Assembly: GCA_038259365.1 (NCBI GenBank)
Contig: JBBSOW010000004.1
Span: 13,094 to 77,093 of the forward strand
Source: JBBSOW01 sp038259365
GTDB taxonomy: Bacteria; Actinomycetota; Actinomycetes; Propionibacteriales; Propionibacteriaceae
Direction: 5' to 3'
Length of the DNA stretch: 64,000 nucleotides
The position numbers were made by a program, and so were the translations under genes. Positions 1 to 8,536 of the stretch are shown here, one piece after another. The first letter of the stretch is position 1. Each line of letters begins with the position of its first letter. Below the pieces are notes generated by a model that was given only the letters and a program-made list of their open reading frames with translations, was not told the DNA's origin and did not search any database.

Positions 1-1319
1 ATGACGAAGCGGCCGCGCTCGCCGTCGTCGTCGACGCCGATCAGGGTACCGGTGAACCGCTGACCCACCCGGGTGCTCAGCACCAAAGCCTCGGTGAGCC
101 CGATGATCCGGCGATCGAACGTGCCCGCGCGCCGATTCGATCTCGTCATCTCCTCGGGGAGTTGATCGAGGGCGGCCAACGCCCACTCGGGCACGGCCCG
201 GTTGGCGGACAAGGCGAGGCACACCTCGCCGACGTAGCGATCCACCAGTCGCCGTAGGGGCGCGGTGGCGTGCGCGTAGTTCATCGCCAGGGCGGCGTGT
301 TCCGGCTCGTCCGGGACGGTCCCGTTGAACGCGACGTACCCGGCGCCACGGAACATCCGCGCGCAGGCGTTCACCATGGCCGCCCCTCGACCCTCGCTGG
401 GATCGAGGCTGCGCACGAACTCGGGGTAGCCCATCTCGCTCGGCCACTCGATCTTGAGCGCTCTGGCCGTGCGGCGCAGCGTCTGCAGCGCGTGCTCGTC
501 GGCCGCCGGCAGGGTCCGCAGGATACCGACCTTGCCCTGCACCATGAGCCGGGCCGCCACCATGCCGGTCAGCAGCGAGATCTGCGCGTTCCATCCCTCG
601 ACGGGCAGCGGGGTGCGAAACTCCAGCTTCCAGTCCTTGCCGTCGGAGGTCACCTCCTGATCCGGGAGCGGGAGGCTCACCCGGCCGCGAGCGATTTCGA
701 TCCGTTGACGCAGCAACCCGACCTCGCGCAGCAGCCGCAGCGATTCCGTGGCGGTACCGGCGTCCAACTCGGCCTGCACTTGCCCATAACTCAGCTTGGC
801 CCGGCTCTTCACCAGTGCCCGCTCGACGGTGAAGTCGTGGCACACGCCGGCCTCGTCGAGAAACATCCGCCACACCAGAGCCGGCCGCACCGCGTCGGCC
901 AGCAGGCTGGCGGCGTCCTCGCTCAGCGTCGGCGGGTGCAGCCCGATGCGGCGATTCGGCGCGTACAGGGTCTCACCCCGGCGGTGGCACTCCCGATCGA
1001 TCGGATCTCCGGCGGTGACGAAGGCGGCGACGTCGGCGATAGCGTAGTTGACCGTGTAGCCCTCGCCCTGGCGGACGATCAGGACGGCCTGATCCAGATC
1101 GAGCGAATCCGGCGGATCGATGGTGACGAATTCCAGTTCGGTCAGATCCAGCTCGGGCAGGCGCGGATCCGCGGCGGCCTCCTCCGCCGCCGCCACGACG
1201 TCGTCGAACCCATCGTGCACGTCCAGTTCGGCCTCGAGGGCCGCGATCCCCTCGGCGAGCTTGGGCGGTACCGCATCGTGGTCTTTCCCGTCTCGAAAGG
1301 TGAGGCGTGCAGCGGGCAT
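1..1319 (-). CDS. RNB-domain ribonuclease (RNase II/R family), 3' end cut by window edge
   Basis: This is a 3'-to-5' exoribonuclease-type catalytic domain acting on single-stranded RNA. Reading the minus strand from ATG at 1319 gives 439 open codons that run off the window. Around residues 66-77 is the metal-binding signature TIDPPDSLDLDQ, with Asp68, Asp74 and Asp76; the fourth acidic position of E. coli RNase II is Gln here, which I recall as common in actinobacterial RNB proteins. The N-terminal cold-shock domain of classic RNase II is absent: the RNB domain starts almost at once. A ribosome site AGGGAG lies before the ATG, and the gene follows the zinc-ribbon gene by 11 nt, so the two are probably cotranscribed. 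The C-terminal S1-like part cannot be seen. Confidence 0.88.
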   Translation of the reverse strand, partial: MPAARLTFRDGKDHDAVPPKLAEGIAALEAELDVHDGFDDVVAAAEEAAADPRLPELDLTELEFVTIDPPDSLDLDQAVLIVRQGEGYTVNYAIADVAAFVTAGDPIDRECHRRGETLYAPNRRIGLHPPTLSEDAASLLADAVRPALVWRMFLDEAGVCHDFTVERALVKSRAKLSYGQVQAELDAGTATESLRLLREVGLLRQRIEIARGRVSLPLPDQEVTSDGKDWKLEFRTPLPVEGWNAQISLLTGMVAARLMVQGKVGILRTLPAADEHALQTLRRTARALKIEWPSEMGYPEFVRSLDPSEGRGAAMVNACARMFRGAGYVAFNGTVPDEPEHAALAMNYAHATAPLRRLVDRYVGEVCLALSANRAVPEWALAALDQLPEEMTRSNRRAGTFDRRIIGLTEALVLSTRVGQRFTGTLIGVDDDGERGRFV

Positions 1320-1330
1320 CTAGAAGCTCC

Positions 1331-2116
1331 CTAGACCTTGGGTAGACCGGACTCTGGCGTGCGGACGAGGATGCGTCCGCATTCTTCGCAACTGAGCACC
1401 TCATCGGCGGGGGCGGCGGCGTAGTTGCGCAGATCGGCGGCGTTGGCTTCGAGCTGGCACCCGGTGCAGCGACGCTGCCGCAGCGCGGCGGCGCCCAATC
1501 CGGAGTGCGCGGCCCGAGACTTCTCGTAACGCGCCAGCAACGGCTGAGGCAGCAGGGCGAGTAGGCCGGTTCGTTCGGTCTTCAGCTCGACGGCCCGGGC
1601 GTCAATCTCGCGAACCTGCTCGTCGCGGCGGGCGATGATCTTCGACAGTTCGGCGTCGATCCCGGCTCGGGCCTCGGCCAAGTCATCGCGATCGGACTGC
1701 GCGGTCTCCAGGGCCTGCATCACCTCGAGCTCGGCGTCCTCGAGGTCGGAGATCCGACGTTTGAGGTGCTCGACCTCCTCGATCATCGCCGTCAGCGCCT
1801 TCGGGTCGGGCACCGCCCCGGAATCGATGCGCTGTTGATTGCGGACCAACCGCGCCCGCACCGGATCGAGGTCGGTTTCGGCCTGGCGTTGCTCCAGCTC
1901 CAGATCGGTCACCTGGGTGCTGACGGCCACCGACCGTTCGTCGAGCACCTCTCGACGCTGCTTGATCTCGGCGAACTGCGCGTGCTCGGGCAGCGTCTTA
2001 CGACGGTGCAGCAGTTGCGCGAGCGAGGTGTCGACGGCTTGAAGATCGAGCAACCTGACCTGGTCGGCTGATTCGGCTTTGATGGTGGCCCTCCTGGTGG
2101 CAGTTCTGCGGCTCAT
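1331..2116 (-). CDS. Coiled-coil protein with C-terminal C4 zinc ribbon (DUF164/zf-RING_7 type)
   Basis: About 250 residues. A long charged coiled coil, rich in Glu, Arg, Leu and Ala, occupies most of the protein. It is followed by a zinc ribbon with CTGC and CEEC cysteine pairs near the C-terminus. Family members are conserved in actinobacteria and related to the CT398 structure; their role is thought to be nucleic-acid related but is not settled. The first family-like residues (KAESADQVRLLDLQ) begin right after an ATC codon at 2083 that has AGGAGG six bases upstream, while the in-frame ATG at 2116 lacks a ribosome site. The conventional ATG is listed here; see the finding on a possible AUC start. 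The gene is followed by the RNB ribonuclease. Confidence 0.85.
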   Translation of the reverse strand: MSRRTATRRATIKAESADQVRLLDLQAVDTSLAQLLHRRKTLPEHAQFAEIKQRREVLDERSVAVSTQVTDLELEQRQAETDLDPVRARLVRNQQRIDSGAVPDPKALTAMIEEVEHLKRRISDLEDAELEVMQALETAQSDRDDLAEARAGIDAELSKIIARRDEQVREIDARAVELKTERTGLLALLPQPLLARYEKSRAAHSGLGAAALRQRRCTGCQLEANAADLRNYAAAPADEVLSCEECGRILVRTPESGLPKV

Positions 2117-2117
2117 C

Positions 2118-2123
2118 ACTCTA
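2118..2123 (-). promoter_or_regulatory. -10 element TAGAGT of the zinc-ribbon gene
   Basis: TAGAGT on the minus strand. A start of transcription about 7 nt downstream would fall near 2111, downstream of the annotated ATG at 2116, leaving a short leader with AGGAGG before ATC 2083. Confidence 0.4.
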
Positions 2124-2170
2124 GCCGTCGAGGCGCCTGGCGTGGCGCGACAGGTGAGATGATAGGGATC

Positions 2171-3406
2171 GTGACCGCCGCCGCCGAGGATGACCCGAAC
2201 GACCCCGCGGCGGGTGATGCCGCCTGGCGGGGCCGTCGCTACCTCAAGCTGGTCGCCCTCTTGGGCTCGCTGACCGCGATCGGCCCCCTCACCATCGACA
2301 GCTATCTGCCAGCCTTTCCGATCCTGGTCACCGATCTACCGGCCACCGAATCCCAGGTTCAGGCCACCATCACCGGGGTGCTGCTCGGGATGGGTTTGGG
2401 TCAGCTCGTCATCGGCCCCATCTCCGACACCATCGGCCGACGAAAACCCCTCATCATCGGCCTGATAGCTCACGTCTTGGTCTCCATCCTCATCGCCCTG
2501 ACCTCCTCGATCGAGGTGATGATCGGCCTGCGCGTCCTGCAGGGGCTCGCCGGGGCGGCGGTGGCCGTCGTGGTCATGGCCATCATCCGGGACCTGTTCT
2601 CGGGCATCAAGGCAGTGGAGCTGCTTTCCAGGATGGCGCTCGTCATCGGGTTGGGCCCCATCATCGCCCCCAACATCGGCGGTCTGCTGTTGGGCGTCGG
2701 CTCGTGGCATCTGATCTTCGTCTTCCTCGCCGTGATGGGCGCGGTTCTGCTGGCGCTGGCCTGGCGTGCGCTACCCGAGACCTTGGCGCCCGAGCGTCGC
2801 CTGCAAGGGGGCCTGAAGGCGGCGCTGGCGGCCTACAAGATCGTGCTCTCGGACAGGCGATTTCTGGCCATGCTCGTGGTGGCGTCCACGGGTTCGATCA
2901 CGTTGTTCTCCTACATCGCCGGATCCGCGTTCGTGTTGCAGGACGGGTTTGGCCTGACCCCCCAACAGTTCGCCCTGGTGTTCGGCGCCACCGGGCTCGG
3001 GATGATCGTGCTCAGCCAGATCAACCCGACGGTGGCCAGGGTCTTCGGCATGTATCGCGTCCTCACCTTCTCGGTGGTCTGCACCCTGCTCGCCTCGATC
3101 GCCATGGCGGTCTTCGCCTGGACCCACACCGGTGGGGTCTGGGGCTTCCTCGTCCCCGTGTTCGTGATCATTCCGATGCTGGGCTTCAACATGGCCAACA
3201 CCACCGCCTTGGCCGTGGAGCAGCACGCCCGGGCGGCCGGCACCGCCAACGCCCTGCTGGGAGCGGGGCGGTTCGCGATCGCGGGCGCCGCGGCGCCGCT
3301 GGTGGGGGTGTTTTCCGACGGCACCGCCGCCCCGCTCGGCCTCATGCTGATCCTCGCCAATGCCGTCGGCCTCACCTTCTTGTTCCTGTTGCGGCGTAGC
3401 GCCTAA
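2171..3406 (+). CDS. MFS drug exporter, Bcr/CflA family
   Basis: A proton-driven multidrug or metabolite exporter in the cytoplasmic membrane. About 411 residues with 12 hydrophobic segments. The first helix carries TIDSYLPAFP, typical of Bcr/CflA/CmlA, and the first cytoplasmic loop carries motif A (DTIGRRKPLI). GTG at 2171 is preferred to ATG 2159: a GATGAT -10-like box at 2158-2163 lies exactly 7 nt upstream of the GTG and covers the ATG, so a leaderless message is likely. It is divergent from the zinc-ribbon gene and its stop overlaps the stop of the convergent cbiX-like gene by 4 nt. The substrate is unknown. Confidence 0.88.
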   Translation: MTAAAEDDPNDPAAGDAAWRGRRYLKLVALLGSLTAIGPLTIDSYLPAFPILVTDLPATESQVQATITGVLLGMGLGQLVIGPISDTIGRRKPLIIGLIAHVLVSILIALTSSIEVMIGLRVLQGLAGAAVAVVVMAIIRDLFSGIKAVELLSRMALVIGLGPIIAPNIGGLLLGVGSWHLIFVFLAVMGAVLLALAWRALPETLAPERRLQGGLKAALAAYKIVLSDRRFLAMLVVASTGSITLFSYIAGSAFVLQDGFGLTPQQFALVFGATGLGMIVLSQINPTVARVFGMYRVLTFSVVCTLLASIAMAVFAWTHTGGVWGFLVPVFVIIPMLGFNMANTTALAVEQHARAAGTANALLGAGRFAIAGAAAPLVGVFSDGTAAPLGLMLILANAVGLTFLFLLRRSA

Positions 3407-4095
3407 CGCTCCGTGGTCGCCAGAGGCGGGGCACTGCGGTAGCGGTCGGCGATCATGTCGGCGAGATCGGGGTGGGCGCCCAAAGGGGAGCTGACGACGT
3501 CGGCGCCGCAGTTGCGCAGTTTGTCCTGGAAGTGGCCCGGCGCGAGAAGGTAGCTCGCGATCGCGATCCGCCGGCACCCCGCTTCGCGGAACCTTCTCAC
3601 CACCTCGCAGACGGCCGGTTCGGCGGCGGAGAGGAATCCCACCCGCACGGGGATGCCGAGACCGTTCTCGAGCAACGCCGCGGCCGCCGCCGCCTCGGCT
3701 CGGCTCAGCGGATCGGAGGATCCCGCCGCGCCCAGCACCACCGCGTCCGGCCGGACGCCGGACTCCAGCAACCGCTCGCGCACCGCCGTGAGAACCTGCG
3801 GGGCGGGCCCGAGCGCGGCCGTCGTGATGACGTTGCCGGCCAGCACCGCCGCCTGCGGCACGTCGACCTGCACGTGGTAACCGGTGCCGAGGAAGACGGG
3901 CACCAGCACGGCGTCGTCGACGATCACCGATTCCAGGGTGGGTTCGATCACGTCGACCCAACCGAGGCGAACCTCGACTCCGGGCACCCGGCAGGCCACC
4001 ATTTCGCTCAGTTCGGTGATGGTGGCCTGGCCGCGGGGATCACGGGTCCCGTGCGCGGCGAGCACCAGGGGCCGTGCCGAGCGGAGATCACTCAT
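3403..4095 (-). CDS. Sirohydrochlorin chelatase, CbiX/SirB type
   Basis: Inserts iron (siroheme) or cobalt into sirohydrochlorin. 230 residues with two CbiX repeats: LVLAAHGTRDPRG near the N-terminus carries the first metal-binding His and GTGYHVQVD near residue 80 the second. ATG 4095 overlaps the stop of the TSUP permease gene (ATGA), so it is the last gene of the sulfate-assimilation operon. In this context iron chelation for the siroheme of SirA is the likely job. Together with the SirC-like dehydrogenase it would make siroheme from precorrin-2; no methyltransferase for the preceding step is in the window. Confidence 0.87.
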   Translation of the reverse strand: MSDLRSARPLVLAAHGTRDPRGQATITELSEMVACRVPGVEVRLGWVDVIEPTLESVIVDDAVLVPVFLGTGYHVQVDVPQAAVLAGNVITTAALGPAPQVLTAVRERLLESGVRPDAVVLGAAGSSDPLSRAEAAAAAALLENGLGIPVRVGFLSAAEPAVCEVVRRFREAGCRRIAIASYLLAPGHFQDKLRNCGADVVSSPLGAHPDLADMIADRYRSAPPLATTER

Positions 4096-5030
4096 GAGAC
4101 AACCTTGTCGGGGATCGGAGGCGTACCCGAGATCTGGGCTAGATCCGAGGTAGGTGAGCGGTCGGGCAATCGTGCAGCGCGGTGCCGGCAGGCGGTGAGA
4201 CCGACGAGAACGGCCCACGCGAGGAAACCGCCACCATAGCCCAATAACTGCAACCGCGGGCCGATTCCGCCGGCGGCGAACAGGCCGCGCAGGTTAACCA
4301 GCACGAGGAAACCGCCGACCGCGACGCCGAGGATCTGGCCCGGCAGCCGGCTCACCAGCCAGGCCGCGATCGGTGCCGCGATGACTCCGCCGGCCAGGAG
4401 GGCGATGACGATCCGCAGGTTGATGCCGGCCGCGCCCAGGGTCACGACGAAGCCGACGCTGGCGGCCACTGACACCAGGAATTCGCTCGTGTCGACCGAC
4501 CCGATGACCGTCCTCGGGGCGGTCTTGCCCGCAGACAGCAGCGAGGTCGTCGAGACCGGGCCCCAGCCGCCTCCCCCGGTGGCATCCACGAAACCGCCCA
4601 CCAGGCCCAGCGGCACGAGGAAGCGGCTGCGGTGGCTCGACCGGGCCTGGGTGGAGACGACGGGCGGGCGGAGGAGGTAGCGGGTGAGGATGTACACCCC
4701 GAGCGTCGCCAAGATGCCCGACATGATCGGCTGAGCCAGCACCGTGGAGATGCTGCTCAGCACCGTGGCGCCCGCGAACGCCCCGATGGCCCCGGGCACG
4801 CCGAGCCTGAGCACCAGGCGCCAATCGACGTTGCGCAGCCGGTGGTGCGCGATCCCCGAGGCGATGTTGGTGCCCATCTCGGCCAGGTGCACCGACGCGC
4901 TCGCCATGGCCGGGCTCAACCCGGCGACCAGGAGCAGCGACGTCGAGCTCACCCCGTACCCCATGCCCAGGGCGCCGTCGATGAGCTGGGCCCCCAGCCC
5001 CACCAGGGCCAGGATCAACAGTTTCCTCAC
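4092..5030 (-). CDS. TauE/SafE (TSUP) family permease
   Basis: Membrane permease for sulfur-containing anions, possibly sulfite or sulfate. 312 residues with about eight hydrophobic segments. The family repeat appears twice, as GLGAQLIDGALGMGYG near the N-terminus and GLVGGFVDATGGGGWGP in the middle. GTG 5030 is chosen because it overlaps the upstream stop (GTGA) and begins directly before the first membrane helix; longer readings only add charged, non-family residues. Position inside the sulfate operon suggests sulfate uptake or sulfite export. The direction of transport cannot be told from the sequence. Confidence 0.88.
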   Translation of the reverse strand: MRKLLILALVGLGAQLIDGALGMGYGVSSTSLLLVAGLSPAMASASVHLAEMGTNIASGIAHHRLRNVDWRLVLRLGVPGAIGAFAGATVLSSISTVLAQPIMSGILATLGVYILTRYLLRPPVVSTQARSSHRSRFLVPLGLVGGFVDATGGGGWGPVSTTSLLSAGKTAPRTVIGSVDTSEFLVSVAASVGFVVTLGAAGINLRIVIALLAGGVIAAPIAAWLVSRLPGQILGVAVGGFLVLVNLRGLFAAGGIGPRLQLLGYGGGFLAWAVLVGLTACRHRAARLPDRSPTSDLAQISGTPPIPDKVVS

Positions 5031-5518
5031 GCAATCGACCCGATTCGACGCGATCGCGCGCCCGTTCCCAACAGCGAGACCAACAGGTTGCGCACGCGGA
5101 CGGACTGCCGCGGGGCGCCGGTCAGCACCCCCACCTGAGCGGGGCCGAGGACGGTGTCGATCTGCGCCCGGGCGGGGGTCCGGGCCGACGTGAGCCCGGC
5201 GTCGCCGGCGTTCACGCACCAGATGCGGTTGGCTTGCGCCTCGGCGCTCACCTCAGCGTCGACGTCCGCGTCGCCCGTGGCGGTGTGGGCGAGCCAGGCG
5301 TCGGCCAGATCACCGTGGCGGTAGCGGCGAGGCGCCCAGCGGAGCCGTCCGGCGTCCGCGAGCCGGCCGAGCTCCGCGTCCAGGACGGGCGCGACGACGC
5401 GGACGTCCGCGCCGGCGTCGACGAAGGCGCGCACCCGGCGCGCGGTCACCGCTCCCCCGCCCACCGCGACGACGAGCCGCCCCTGGAGTTCGAGCCCCAT
5501 CAGCAACGCGTCGGCCAT
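5027..5518 (-). CDS. Precorrin-2 dehydrogenase-like protein (CysG N-terminal/SirC domain)
   Basis: NAD-dependent oxidation of precorrin-2 to sirohydrochlorin on the way to siroheme. 163 residues with an N-terminal Rossmann motif VVAVGGGAVTARRV (residues about 16-29), followed by the DADVR/VVAP pattern of the family and an ICVN-like segment (IWCVNAGD). It is shorter than the two-domain SirC/Met8 proteins (about 200 residues), lacking much of the C-terminal dimer/chelatase region. That fits with a separate CbiX chelatase two genes downstream. Start overlaps the cysN stop (TGATG) and the stop overlaps the permease start. Confidence 0.82.
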   Translation of the reverse strand: MADALLMGLELQGRLVVAVGGGAVTARRVRAFVDAGADVRVVAPVLDAELGRLADAGRLRWAPRRYRHGDLADAWLAHTATGDADVDAEVSAEAQANRIWCVNAGDAGLTSARTPARAQIDTVLGPAQVGVLTGAPRQSVRVRNLLVSLLGTGARSRRIGSIA

Positions 5519-6855
5519 CAGATGTCCCAGTTCACGACAGCAGGCACCGGCACCGCCGCGTCCTCGGAGAAGGCCTGCTCCCCGCGCACCATGCCCGCGC
5601 CCAGGGTGTCGCCGCTTTGGGCGTCGATCAGCAGGAACGCCCCGGTCCGGCGCGACCTAGCGTAGTCCTCGGCCAGGACGGGCGCGCCCAGCCGCAACCC
5701 GACCCGGCCGATGTCGTTCAGCTCGAGCCGGTCGGCCGCGAGCGGGGTCATGGTGTCGAGGTCGAGCCTGCCGTGGAGGTCGCGGACGATGGCCTGGACG
5801 GTCTTCGTCGTGTGCTTCACCAGCATCTTTTGCCCGGGGCGCAGCGGGCGCTCGTGCAGCCAGCACACCATCGCGTCCACATCCTGGGTGGGCTCGGGGG
5901 CGTCCGCGGCGCCGGCGATGAGATCCCCGCGCGCCAGATCGATGTCGTGGGCCAGGCGCAGTGTCACGGACTGACCGGCGACCGCGCCGCTCAGTTCGCC
6001 GTCGGCGGTGTCGATGCCGGCGACCGTGGTCGTCCGTCCGCCGGGCAGCACGACGACCTCGTCGCCCACCCGCACGGTGCCCGAGGCGACCTGGCCGGCG
6101 TAACCCCGGTACTCGGTGTACCGCGGATCGACCGCCGCCCCCTGGGGACGCAGCACGTACTGCACGGGCAGCCGGAACCCCGCCTTGGTCTCGCTCGCCA
6201 CCGGCAGCGCGACGAGCAGCTCCAGCAGGCTGGGCCCGGAGTACCACGGCGTGTTGGCCGAGCGCTCGACGATGTTGTCGCCGAGGAGGGCCGAGACCGG
6301 GATGGTCGAGATCTCGGCCACCCCTAGCTCGATGCCGACGGCGCGGATGTCGGCCGCGGCCTGGTCGTACACCGCTTGGGAGAACTCGGTGAGATCGATC
6401 TTGTTCACCGCCACCACGACGTGCGGGACGCGCAGCAGCGCCGCGACGGCGAGGTGGCGCCGGGTCTGCTCCAGCACGCCGAGCCGGGCGTCGATGAGCA
6501 GCACGATGACGTCGGCGGTGCTGGAGCCGGTGACCGTGTTGCGGGTGTACTGCACGTGGCCGGGGCAGTCGGCCAGGATGAAGCTGCGCTCGGCGGTGGC
6601 GAAGTAGCGGTAGGCGACATCGATCGTGATGCCCTGCTCGCGTTCGGCCCGCAGGCCGTCGGTGAGCAGCGCCAGATCGGCCCCGCCGAGCCCGCGCTCG
6701 CGGCTCACTCTCAGCACGGCGTCGAGCTGATCGGCGAGGACGTTCTTGGTGTCGTGCAGCAGCCGCCCGACCAGGGTGGACTTGCCGTCGTCGACCGAAC
6801 CGGCCGTGGCCAGGCGGAGGAGGGTGCTGTGGGAGGTCAGTGTGGGGGTGCTCAT
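5518..6855 (-). CDS. cysN: Sulfate adenylyltransferase subunit 1 (GTPase)
   Basis: GTPase subunit of ATP sulfurylase, which couples GTP hydrolysis to formation of adenosine 5'-phosphosulfate. 445 residues with EF-Tu-like G motifs: GSVDDGKSTL near residue 18 (P loop), DCPGH (G3) and NKID (G4), then two beta-barrel domains. The length is that of a stand-alone CysN; no C-terminal APS kinase (CysC) domain follows, in keeping with a pathway through APS reductase rather than PAPS. TGATG overlap with cysD upstream and with the SirC-like gene downstream indicates translational coupling. Confidence 0.95.
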   Translation of the reverse strand: MSTPTLTSHSTLLRLATAGSVDDGKSTLVGRLLHDTKNVLADQLDAVLRVSRERGLGGADLALLTDGLRAEREQGITIDVAYRYFATAERSFILADCPGHVQYTRNTVTGSSTADVIVLLIDARLGVLEQTRRHLAVAALLRVPHVVVAVNKIDLTEFSQAVYDQAAADIRAVGIELGVAEISTIPVSALLGDNIVERSANTPWYSGPSLLELLVALPVASETKAGFRLPVQYVLRPQGAAVDPRYTEYRGYAGQVASGTVRVGDEVVVLPGGRTTTVAGIDTADGELSGAVAGQSVTLRLAHDIDLARGDLIAGAADAPEPTQDVDAMVCWLHERPLRPGQKMLVKHTTKTVQAIVRDLHGRLDLDTMTPLAADRLELNDIGRVGLRLGAPVLAEDYARSRRTGAFLLIDAQSGDTLGAGMVRGEQAFSEDAAVPVPAVVNWDI

Positions 6856-7817
6856 CAGAAGTAGCCTTCCTTCTTGCGATCTTCCATGGCGGCTTCGCTG
6901 AGCCGGTCGTCGGCGCGGGTCGCGCCCCGTTCGGTGACCGTGGTGGCGGCCACCTCGGCGATCACGTCACCAACCGTGACCGCGTCGGATTCGACGGCGC
7001 CGGTGCAGGACATGTCGCCCACCGTCCGGTAGCGCACGAGCCGGGTCTCGACCGCCTCGCCCTCGCGCGGCTCGCTGTAGGGGCCGACGGCCAGCCACAT
7101 GCCGTCGCGGTGGAAGACCTCGCGCTCGTGGGCGTAATAGATGCTGGGCAACACAATGTTCTCGCGCTCGATGTAGCGCCAGACGTCCAGCTCGGTCCAG
7201 TTGCTGAGCGGGAAGACGCGCACGTGTTCGCCGCTTCGGTGCCGGGGGTTGTACAGGTTCCACAGCTCGGGGCGTTGGCGGCGCGGATCCCATTGGCCGA
7301 ACTCGTCGCGCAGGCTGACGATCCGCTCCTTGGCCCGCGCCTTCTCCTCGTCGCGCCGCCCGCCGCCGTAGACGGCGTCGAAGCGGTGCTCGGCGATCGC
7401 GTCGAGCAGCGGCTGGGTCTGCAGCGGGTTGCGGGTGCCGTCGGGGCGTTCGCTGAGGCGACCGTCGTCGATGTAGTCCTGCACGCTGGCCACCTCCAGG
7501 CGCAGCCTGAGATCGGCGACGACGCGGTCGCGGTGGGCGAGCACCTCGGCGAAGTTGTGCCCGGTGTCGACGTGGAGGAGCCCGAACGGCACGGGCGCCG
7601 GCCAGAAGGCCTTCGCGGCCAGGTGCAGCATGACGATGGAGTCCTTGCCGCCGCTGAACAGCATCGCGGGGCGTTCCAGCTCGGCGGTCACCTCGCGGAA
7701 GATGTGGATCGCCTCGCTCTCCAACGCGTCGAGCTGGCTGAGCCGGTCGGAGGGTTCGGTCGGCGGCGTCCTGCGGCGCGCAGCTTCGGTGCGGATCGGG
7801 GTATCGAGAATCGTCAT
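6855..7817 (-). CDS. cysD: Sulfate adenylyltransferase subunit 2
   Basis: Catalytic subunit of ATP sulfurylase; with CysN it makes APS from sulfate and ATP. 320 residues with the PP-loop SGGKDS in AMLFSGGKDSIVML near residue 55, the GLLHVDTGHNF segment and the conserved YGGGRRDEEKARAKER region. The C-terminus ends in DRKKEGYF as in other CysD proteins. ATG 7817 overlaps the cysH stop (ATGA); the longer open frame upstream is not family-like. Part of the seven-gene sulfate operon. Confidence 0.95.
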   Translation of the reverse strand: MTILDTPIRTEAARRRTPPTEPSDRLSQLDALESEAIHIFREVTAELERPAMLFSGGKDSIVMLHLAAKAFWPAPVPFGLLHVDTGHNFAEVLAHRDRVVADLRLRLEVASVQDYIDDGRLSERPDGTRNPLQTQPLLDAIAEHRFDAVYGGGRRDEEKARAKERIVSLRDEFGQWDPRRQRPELWNLYNPRHRSGEHVRVFPLSNWTELDVWRYIERENIVLPSIYYAHEREVFHRDGMWLAVGPYSEPREGEAVETRLVRYRTVGDMSCTGAVESDAVTVGDVIAEVAATTVTERGATRADDRLSEAAMEDRKKEGYF

Positions 7818-8536
7818 AAGTGGATCCCACATTCGGTCTTGGCGAGCCCGGCCCAGCGGCCGGCTCGGGGGTCTTCGCCGGGGGCGACCCGGCGCGTGCA
7901 GGGGGCGCACCCGATGCTGGGGTAGCCCTGGGCGAGCAGCGGATTAATGGGCACAAAGTTGTCCTCGGCGTAGGCCAGCACGTCGTCGAAGCTCCAGGCG
8001 GCGATGGGATTGAGCTTGACCATCCGGTGCCGCTCGTCCCACTCGATGAGCTGGGCGTTGGCGCGCAGCGCGTTGTCCTCGCGGCGCACCCCGGTCACCC
8101 ACGCCTCGTAGCCGGCGAGCTGCTCGTCGAGCGGCTCCACCTTGCGCAGCTGGCAGCACAGCGCGGGATCCCGGTCGTGCAGCCGGGCGCCGTGCTCGGC
8201 GTCCTGCTCCGCGACGGTCTTCTTCGCTTTCGCCTCGACGATGGTGATCGGGATCGCCGCGGCCAGGTCGTCCCTGGTCTGCAGCGTCTCACCGAAGTGG
8301 TAGCCGGTCTCCAGGAACAACACGTCGACGCCGGGACGATGCTCGGCGACGAGCGCGGGTAACACCGTGTCCCCGGCCATCGAGCAGGCGACGGCGAGGG
8401 AGTCGCCGAACTCGGCCGCCGCCCACTTCAGGAGTTCCTCCGCGCTGGCGTCGGCGAACTCGGTCGCGAACCGCTCCACGAGCGCCTTCAGTTCCTCCGG
8501 CGAGCGCTTCACACCGGGCCTTACCTCGGCCGTCAT
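7814..8536 (-). CDS. cysH: Phosphoadenylyl/adenylyl-sulfate reductase, APS-type
   Basis: Reduces activated sulfate to sulfite using thioredoxin-like donors. 240 residues. The four cluster ligands of the APS-reducing class are visible: the CC pair at 127-128 (ALCCQLRKVEPL) and C210/C213 (GCAPC), so a 4Fe-4S cluster and APS as substrate are likely. The catalytic Cys is C236 in the terminal ECGIHL. ATG 8536 overlaps the sirA stop (ATGA). A much longer open frame in the same register extends upstream but is only a shadow of sirA. Confidence 0.95.
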   Translation of the reverse strand: MTAEVRPGVKRSPEELKALVERFATEFADASAEELLKWAAAEFGDSLAVACSMAGDTVLPALVAEHRPGVDVLFLETGYHFGETLQTRDDLAAAIPITIVEAKAKKTVAEQDAEHGARLHDRDPALCCQLRKVEPLDEQLAGYEAWVTGVRREDNALRANAQLIEWDERHRMVKLNPIAAWSFDDVLAYAEDNFVPINPLLAQGYPSIGCAPCTRRVAPGEDPRAGRWAGLAKTECGIHL

